Assembly: GCA_003650545.1 (NCBI GenBank)
Contig: QMQO01000008.1
Span: forward strand, 1 to 41,119
Reading direction: 5' to 3'
DNA length: 41,119 nt
DNA from: Candidatus Woesearchaeota archaeon
Lineage (GTDB): Archaea; Nanobdellota; Nanobdellia; Woesearchaeales; B72-G16
The position numbers were made by a program, and so were the translations under genes. Under the pieces are notes generated by a model that saw only the letters and a list, made by a program, of their open reading frames with translations, ran no database searches and was not told the origin of the DNA. Below, piece after piece: positions 35,520-41,119 of the stretch; position 1 is the stretch's first letter, and each line of letters begins with the position of its first letter.

Positions 35520-37040
35520 ATGTCAGAAGCACAAAAAACATTTAGAAAAATTGTCAAGGGAGCTGGAATAATATTTATTGGATTAACATTCAGCAAGTTA
35601 TTTTCTTATATATATAAGTTTGTGATTGGTCGCATGTTAGGAGTAGAGATCTTTGGTGTGCTAGCATTTGCCTTGATGTTGCTTGGTTTTGCTTGCACAA
35701 TTTCAGGGTTAGCGATTAAAGAAGGCACACTTAGGTATGTCTCATTTTTCAAGGGGAAGAGAAAATGGGACAAAATAAAAGGTACGGTTGTTAGCTCATT
35801 TCAGATAGTAGTTCCTATATCTGTGCTAATGTTCGTCGCATTATTTTTTATGAGCAACTATATTTCTCAACTCTTCTTACAACCTGATCTAGCGTTATTG
35901 TTAAAACTGCTAAGTTTTTCTTTACCGTTAATCATTATAACCGAAATTCTATCCTCGATAACACTTGGATTGCAGAACGTCAAATATTATGTTTTATTTC
36001 CCTTGTTTCTGAATAATTTTCTAAAATTGGTATTAACAATAATATTGATTGTCTTCGGTTTAAGACTGGTTGCTTTGGGTGCTGGTTACACAATTTCCTT
36101 TTTAATAGTCACAATCGCATTTGGTTATTTGACTTTTAAGAAAATACATAAAATATGGATCAAGTATAAGCCAAGATATAATAGGATGGAACTGATTAAA
36201 TTTTCTTGGCCGCTGTTGCCTTATACAATAATTTGGTCTGTGATGGGTTGGATTGATACATTTATGATCAGTTACTTCTATAAAGATTTTTCTCTCGTAG
36301 GGAGTTATAATGCGGCTTTGACTATAGCAACTATTTTAATGATCGTTCCAATGATCTTTATGACAATTTTTAGTCCTATCATCACAGAATTATACGCTAG
36401 ACATAAAAAGAAAAATATAAAACTATTAAATAGACAGATTAATAAACTAATTTTCCTAGCTAATTTTCCATTACTATTAATCTTTACAGTATTTCCAGTT
36501 GTGATTATAAGGATGCTCTTTGGTCAAGATTTCTTAACAGGTGCGAATTCTCTTATAGTGTTAGGCATTGGTTTTTTTATTTTTGGTATTGCAAATTCAT
36601 CAATTGTTCTTTTAAAAACTATAAAGAAAACTAAAATCAACTTAATAAATTCTATTATTACAATTGTTATTAACATTACTTTGAATTATTTTTTAATTCA
36701 AGCTTATGGAATAATCGGTGCAGCAATTGCTACTGCTATTTCTTATATCATCTACAGTTTATTGGACATAATACAAGCACACCATTATATGAAAATGCAA
36801 CCAATCAGCAAACCGACTATTAAAGCAATTTTTGCAGGAGTGATTCCTTTCATAGCATTAATCTATTTGAAAATGCTTTACACATTTAATAGTATACTTC
36901 TAGTAATAACGATTGGTATAGTATTTTTAGCAACTTACTTAACAATGTTATTACTACTGAAGTTTTTTGAAGAAGATGATATTCAGCTAATAAGAGCAAT
37001 ATTCCAAAAAGTTAAACTATCTAAATCTAAAAGAACATAA
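35520..37040 (+). CDS. Polysaccharide flippase (Wzx/MurJ-like, MOP superfamily)
   Basis: 506 residues, 14 predicted membrane helices, no large soluble domain. The start region is typical of the family: AGIIFIGLTFSKLFSYIYKFVIGRMLG, with RMLG then EIFGVLAFALMLLG. Moves lipid-linked oligosaccharide across the membrane so that STT3 can use it on the outside. Starts 9 nt after the STT3 stop, so it is in the same operon. An AT-rich gap of 202 bp with its own promoter signals follows before the sugar-nucleotide genes. The choice of lipid-linked glycan cannot be told from the sequence. Confidence 0.9.
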   Translation: MSEAQKTFRKIVKGAGIIFIGLTFSKLFSYIYKFVIGRMLGVEIFGVLAFALMLLGFACTISGLAIKEGTLRYVSFFKGKRKWDKIKGTVVSSFQIVVPISVLMFVALFFMSNYISQLFLQPDLALLLKLLSFSLPLIIITEILSSITLGLQNVKYYVLFPLFLNNFLKLVLTIILIVFGLRLVALGAGYTISFLIVTIAFGYLTFKKIHKIWIKYKPRYNRMELIKFSWPLLPYTIIWSVMGWIDTFMISYFYKDFSLVGSYNAALTIATILMIVPMIFMTIFSPIITELYARHKKKNIKLLNRQINKLIFLANFPLLLIFTVFPVVIIRMLFGQDFLTGANSLIVLGIGFFIFGIANSSIVLLKTIKKTKINLINSIITIVINITLNYFLIQAYGIIGAAIATAISYIIYSLLDIIQAHHYMKMQPISKPTIKAIFAGVIPFIALIYLKMLYTFNSILLVITIGIVFLATYLTMLLLLKFFEEDDIQLIRAIFQKVKLSKSKRT

Positions 37041-37141
37041 ACTATTCTAATCTAAAAATAACTTTAAGTTAATAGTTACTTCTTACAATCTACACTCGTT
37101 ATTAAACTGCTCCTAAAATGAGTGTGCCTGATTGTACTAAC

Positions 37142-37160
37142 TTTGTACGTATGGTACAAA
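37142..37160. promoter_or_regulatory. Inverted repeat upstream of gmd
   Basis: TTTGTAC (37142-37148) and GTACAAA (37154-37160) are inverted with a 5-bp spacer, about 40 bp upstream of an AATATTTAAAA TATA-like stretch. It may be an operator for the gmd transcript. ACACTC/GAGTGT, some 50 bp to the left, may be the end of the flippase transcript. Confidence 0.35.
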
Positions 37161-37242
37161 CTGAATGGCAGTCTGCTTTAAATAAAAAAAACAGAAAAAT
37201 ATTTAAAACAACAAACAGTAATCTCTTTAAGGGGGGAGAAAC

Positions 37243-38283
37243 ATGGCAAAAAAAGCACTTATAACTGGCATAACTGGGCAGGATGGATCATACTTAGCAG
37301 AATTTTTGTTAAAAAAAAAATATGAAGTATATGGCATCATAAGGAGGTCTAGTTCTTTTAATACAAGTAGAATTGACCATATATATCAAGATCCACATGA
37401 AAAAAAATATAAACTTAAATTAGTGTACGGTGATTTGTCTGATGCAAGCTGCGTCGCTAAAATCATCAGAAAGGTAAAGCCTGATGAAGTGTATAATCTA
37501 GGAGCGCAGAGTCACGTTAGGGTTAGCTTTGACATTCCAGAGTATACTGCAGACGTTGTAGGTTTGGGAGCATTGAGAATTTTAGAAGCAATAAAAGAAT
37601 TTTCTCCGCGGACAAAATATTATCAAGCATCTAGTAGTGAGATGTTCGGTAAAGTAAAAGAGATACCACAGACTGAAAACACGCCGTTTCATCCTATGAG
37701 TCCTTATGGGTGTGCAAAGGTCTTTGCATATTGGATCACTAAGAATTATAGAGAAAGTTATGGTATATTTGCATGTAATGGTATTTTATTCAACCACGAA
37801 TCACCAAGAAGGGGTGGAACATTTGTAACAAAGAAGATAACGCGGGCTCTTGTTAACATAAAACTTGGAAAGCAAGAAAAACTTTATCTTGGAAATCTAG
37901 ATGCTAAAAGAGATTGGGGTTATGCAAAAGATTATGTTGAAGCAATGTGGTTGATGCTCCAACAGGATAAACCTGATGATTATGTTATTGCAACTGGTGA
38001 AACGCACTCGGTTAGAGAGTTTGTTGAAGAAGCATGTAAAATTCTCGGTTTTGATCTTGAGTGGCAAGGAAATGGCCTAGAAGAAAAGGGAATCGATAAA
38101 AAAACTAGGAAGGTAATTATAGAGATTGACCCTAGATATTTTAGACCCGCTGAAGTTGATCTGCTTTTAGGCGACCCAAGCAAAGCATTAAATCAGCTTG
38201 GGTGGAAAATAAACACTAAATTTAAAGAACTTGTTAAGCTTATGATTGAAGCTGATCTAAAAGAAGCACGGGATAAGGGTTGA
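37243..38283 (+). CDS. gmd: GDP-mannose 4,6-dehydratase
   Basis: 346 residues, the normal length. Converts GDP-mannose to GDP-4-keto-6-deoxymannose, the first step to GDP-fucose, -rhamnose and -colitose. Short-chain dehydrogenase (extended) motifs: NADP-binding [14 protein letters not shown]; substrate motif NLGAQSHV; catalytic SSSEMFGK and SPYGCAK (YxxxK); [10 protein letters not shown] and [20 protein letters not shown], all characteristic of Gmd. GGGGGGAG, about 6 nt before the ATG, is a strong SD, and a TATA-like AATATTTAAAA lies about 40 bp upstream, so this gene starts a new transcript. The stop is followed after 3 nt by the fcl ATG. Confidence 0.96.
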   Translation: MAKKALITGITGQDGSYLAEFLLKKKYEVYGIIRRSSSFNTSRIDHIYQDPHEKKYKLKLVYGDLSDASCVAKIIRKVKPDEVYNLGAQSHVRVSFDIPEYTADVVGLGALRILEAIKEFSPRTKYYQASSSEMFGKVKEIPQTENTPFHPMSPYGCAKVFAYWITKNYRESYGIFACNGILFNHESPRRGGTFVTKKITRALVNIKLGKQEKLYLGNLDAKRDWGYAKDYVEAMWLMLQQDKPDDYVIATGETHSVREFVEEACKILGFDLEWQGNGLEEKGIDKKTRKVIIEIDPRYFRPAEVDLLLGDPSKALNQLGWKINTKFKELVKLMIEADLKEARDKG

Positions 38284-39219
<936 letters not shown>

Positions 39220-39223
39220 TAGA

Positions 39224-40168
39224 ATGTCTAACAAATGTGTTCTTTGTAATTCTGAAAAATCGATTTTGTTAAAGACTGGAAACAAAAAAATTAATAATTT
39301 TATATGTAAAAAGTGTGGATTAGTCTACGTATGGCCAACTGTTAATGAAAATCGTATTTTCTCTTACTATAAAAATGGTCATTATGATTCTAGTCACAAT
39401 GTCAAAATTAGATTCTCGAAAAAAAGATTGGAAGGGATATTCCTGGGTGCTAACGATAAATATAACTATATCTATAAATACATTAAAAAACACATTAAAA
39501 ATAAAACTGTATTAGAAATTGGTTGTGCTACAGGACATATTTTAAACATATTTAAACTAAAAGGATTTGATGTCTTGGGTGTTGAACCTTCAGAGAAACT
39601 TGCTGAATTTGCAAAAATTAATTATAATGTGAATGTAGTAAATGACATGTTTGAAAATGTGAAGATTAATAAGAGCTATGACTTAGTCTTATGTTTACAT
39701 ACATTAGAACATGTGATTAATCCAAGAAGATTTCTTTTAAAAATAAACAAACTAATGTCAAATAATTCTATTTTATTTATAGAAGTTCCAAATATTTACA
39801 AACCTCAGAATAGCCTCAAAAAATTTTTCGATTGTTCACATTTTTACACTTATTCGCCTAAAACATTGTGGAATATGTTAGCTCTAAATAAATTTAAAAT
39901 AATTTATTTGGATACAAAAAATTCACAGATAAAAGCTTTTTGTATTAAAGACAAAGACATAAAGCCGATTATTGATCCTAACGAATATAAACGAGAGATT
40001 ACTTTTCTTAATAGATACAAAAAGAATTACATCATTAAGGGATATTTCATTTCTAGTTTTTTTAGATTTCTGAAATATAAATCCACAATTTTATTGCCAA
40101 TTAGTTTGCTAAAAAAAATAAAAAGATTTAAAAAATACAAAAAGATCAAATTCAACATTGTTTTATAA
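39224..40168 (+). CDS. Zinc-ribbon class I methyltransferase, sugar/glycan type
   Basis: About 314 residues from the ATG at 39224, 4 nt after the fcl stop; the TTG start of the track (39188) overlaps fcl and is less likely. N-terminal zinc ribbon CVLC...ICKKCG (Cys pairs). SAM motif I VLEIGCATGHILNIF, VLGVEPS, then LVLCLHTLEHVINP typical of class I methyltransferases with a His-containing motif. The zinc ribbon plus this core is seen in methyltransferases that act on sugars or nucleotide sugars in surface-glycan clusters. The C-terminal part is basic and AT-rich. The substrate is probably a sugar of the same glycan; that is inferred from the operon. Confidence 0.82.
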   Translation: MSNKCVLCNSEKSILLKTGNKKINNFICKKCGLVYVWPTVNENRIFSYYKNGHYDSSHNVKIRFSKKRLEGIFLGANDKYNYIYKYIKKHIKNKTVLEIGCATGHILNIFKLKGFDVLGVEPSEKLAEFAKINYNVNVVNDMFENVKINKSYDLVLCLHTLEHVINPRRFLLKINKLMSNNSILFIEVPNIYKPQNSLKKFFDCSHFYTYSPKTLWNMLALNKFKIIYLDTKNSQIKAFCIKDKDIKPIIDPNEYKREITFLNRYKKNYIIKGYFISSFFRFLKYKSTILLPISLLKKIKRFKKYKKIKFNIVL

Positions 40169-40195
40169 AAATAAAGGGAGTAAGGGGTTATCATT

Positions 40196-40972
40196 TTGAA
40201 AGTATCAAAAAATAAATTAAAAAATTTTGCATCTTTAATATATAGATTAAGTGAACCTCTTTTTAATCCAAAAAAAACCATAAAGGGAGTACCTTTATAT
40301 ATAAACTACATAAAAGATTGGATAAGGTATTCACAATTAGAGAACAACGAAAAGCTTAGAATAAAAAATGCGTTTCCTTGTATTTATGATAAGACTAAAA
40401 CCACTTCGATTGACACACATTATTTTTATCAAGATATATGGGCATTTAAAAAGATTCTAAAATCAAAAGCTAAGAAACATATTGATGTTGGTTCGAGAAT
40501 TTATTTTGTGGGGGTATTAACGGCAATAACAAAAGTTATTTTTATAGATATCCGTCCTTTGGTTACAAATTTGAATAATTTCGAATCAAGGAAAGGTAAT
40601 ATTCTTACACTACCATTTGAGGATAATAGTATTAAATCTCTATCATGTTTACATGTTGCAGAACATATTGGTTTAGGAAGGTATGGTGATACGCTAGATC
40701 CGCGTGGGTCTATCAAGGCATGTGAAGAATTACAGAGAGTGCTTGCCAAAAAAGGAAATCTGTATTTTTCTTTACCTGTTGGGAAACCGCGCACATGTTT
40801 TAATGCTCACAGGGTGCACTCCCCAAGACAGATCCTTAGGTATTTCGATGAACTTAAACTTATAGAATTTTCGGGTATTGATGATAATGGTCGTTATATA
40901 GAAAACATAGACACAGATGTTTTAGAGAAGTCGAATTATGCATGCGGATTATTCCACTTTAGAAAGGAATAA
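40196..40972 (+). CDS. DUF268-type methyltransferase-like protein
   Basis: 258 residues from a TTG; AAGGGGT lies about 11 nt before it, with no better in-frame ATG nearby. Contains the DUF268 pattern: KHIDVGSRIYFVG, FIDIRPL, a NILTLPFEDNSIKSLSCLHVAEHIGLGRYGD core, RGSIKACEELQRVL and LYFSLPVGK. It resembles SAM-dependent methyltransferases of the bacterial and archaeal surface-polysaccharide clusters. Follows the zinc-ribbon methyltransferase by 27 bp, so it is likely the last gene of the glycan operon. Its exact role is unknown. Confidence 0.8.
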   Translation: MKVSKNKLKNFASLIYRLSEPLFNPKKTIKGVPLYINYIKDWIRYSQLENNEKLRIKNAFPCIYDKTKTTSIDTHYFYQDIWAFKKILKSKAKKHIDVGSRIYFVGVLTAITKVIFIDIRPLVTNLNNFESRKGNILTLPFEDNSIKSLSCLHVAEHIGLGRYGDTLDPRGSIKACEELQRVLAKKGNLYFSLPVGKPRTCFNAHRVHSPRQILRYFDELKLIEFSGIDDNGRYIENIDTDVLEKSNYACGLFHFRKE

Positions 40973-41010
40973 CAACACTAGAAAACAAATAAAAATCTAA
41001 AAGTAAACAA

Positions 41011-41119
41011 CTGTGGGCTGAAGCCCACAGCATTTCGCTTGGGTAGCGTGGCTATTCAAGCTTAGGCACAAAAACCTACCAATGATTTTTGTGCACGCAT
41101 ACGCTGTTGCTTAAGTCGA
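41011..41119 (-). mobile_element. Probable right end of an IS200/IS605-like (TnpB) element, partial
   Basis: Three adjacent hairpins: CTGTGGGC/GCCCACAG with a TGAA loop (41011-41030); GCTTGGGTAGC/GCTATTCAAGC with a GTG loop (41037-41061, 11 bp including two G-U); GCACAAAAA/TTTTTGTGC (41066-41094). Read on the minus strand, GGTAG in the loop of the first-transcribed hairpin could pair with CTACC in the next, a possible pseudoknot, and the last hairpin is followed by TTGTTTAC. This is the form of IS200/IS605 right ends and TnpB omega-RNAs. An 18-codon minus frame open to the window edge, stopping at 41062, might be the tail of TnpB. The element itself is outside the window. Confidence 0.42.

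Overview
The window looks like AT-rich archaeal DNA, most likely from a small-genome DPANN archaeon of the Woesearchaeota/Pacearchaeota kind. The evidence is archaeal-type Elp3, a NOL1/NOP2 RNA methyltransferase, a geranylgeranyl-reductase-family flavoprotein (archaeal lipid saturation), an STT3/AglB oligosaccharyltransferase, TATA boxes about 25 bp before many starts, several apparently leaderless genes, and many very large secreted repeat proteins. The lineage is inferred from gene content only.

Layout. (1) Bases 1-9356, minus strand: one uninterrupted reading frame of more than 3,118 codons that runs off the left edge. It is missing from the supplied ORF track, which appears to list only ORFs with a stop inside the window. 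It encodes a giant surface protein: N-terminal membrane anchor, MopE-like and thrombospondin-3-like calcium motifs, two parallel beta-helix modules, a LamG-like domain, Cys-rich repeats, two discoidin-like domains and a propeller-like repeat region. (2) 9.5-10.7 kb: three small minus-strand genes, two with membrane segments. (3) 10.9-18.8 kb, minus: RNA methyltransferase, Elp3, an amino-acid permease fused to a methyltransferase, and a Ca2+-type P-ATPase overlapping the fusion gene. (4) 18.8-22.3 kb: a hairpin-rich RNA candidate, a small unknown protein divergent from a MEMO-family gene across three near-identical palindromes, a DUF192 gene, a roughly 290-nt structured RNA with its own TATA box, and an AAAP-type permease. 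(5) 22.3-30.3 kb, minus: five consecutive secreted or membrane proteins (PKD, cadherin-like, CARDB-like, PGF-pre-PGF-like, EF-hand). (6) 30.5-41 kb, plus: geranylgeranyl reductase, then a protein-glycosylation block: small membrane protein, STT3/AglB, flippase, GDP-mannose dehydratase, GDP-fucose synthase and two methyltransferase-like proteins. (7) The right edge carries three stacked hairpins that resemble the right end/omega-RNA of an IS200/IS605 (TnpB) element on the minus strand.

Taken together, most of the window builds and decorates a cell surface. Large calcium-motif adhesin-like proteins and an Ig/PKD protein cluster sit in the same 41 kb as a glycan assembly line (GDP-fucose supply, flippase, oligosaccharyltransferase) and a calcium-type pump. 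The most unusual items are the off-edge giant ORF, the structured RNA at 20.78-21.07 kb, the permease-methyltransferase fusion and the triple operator.
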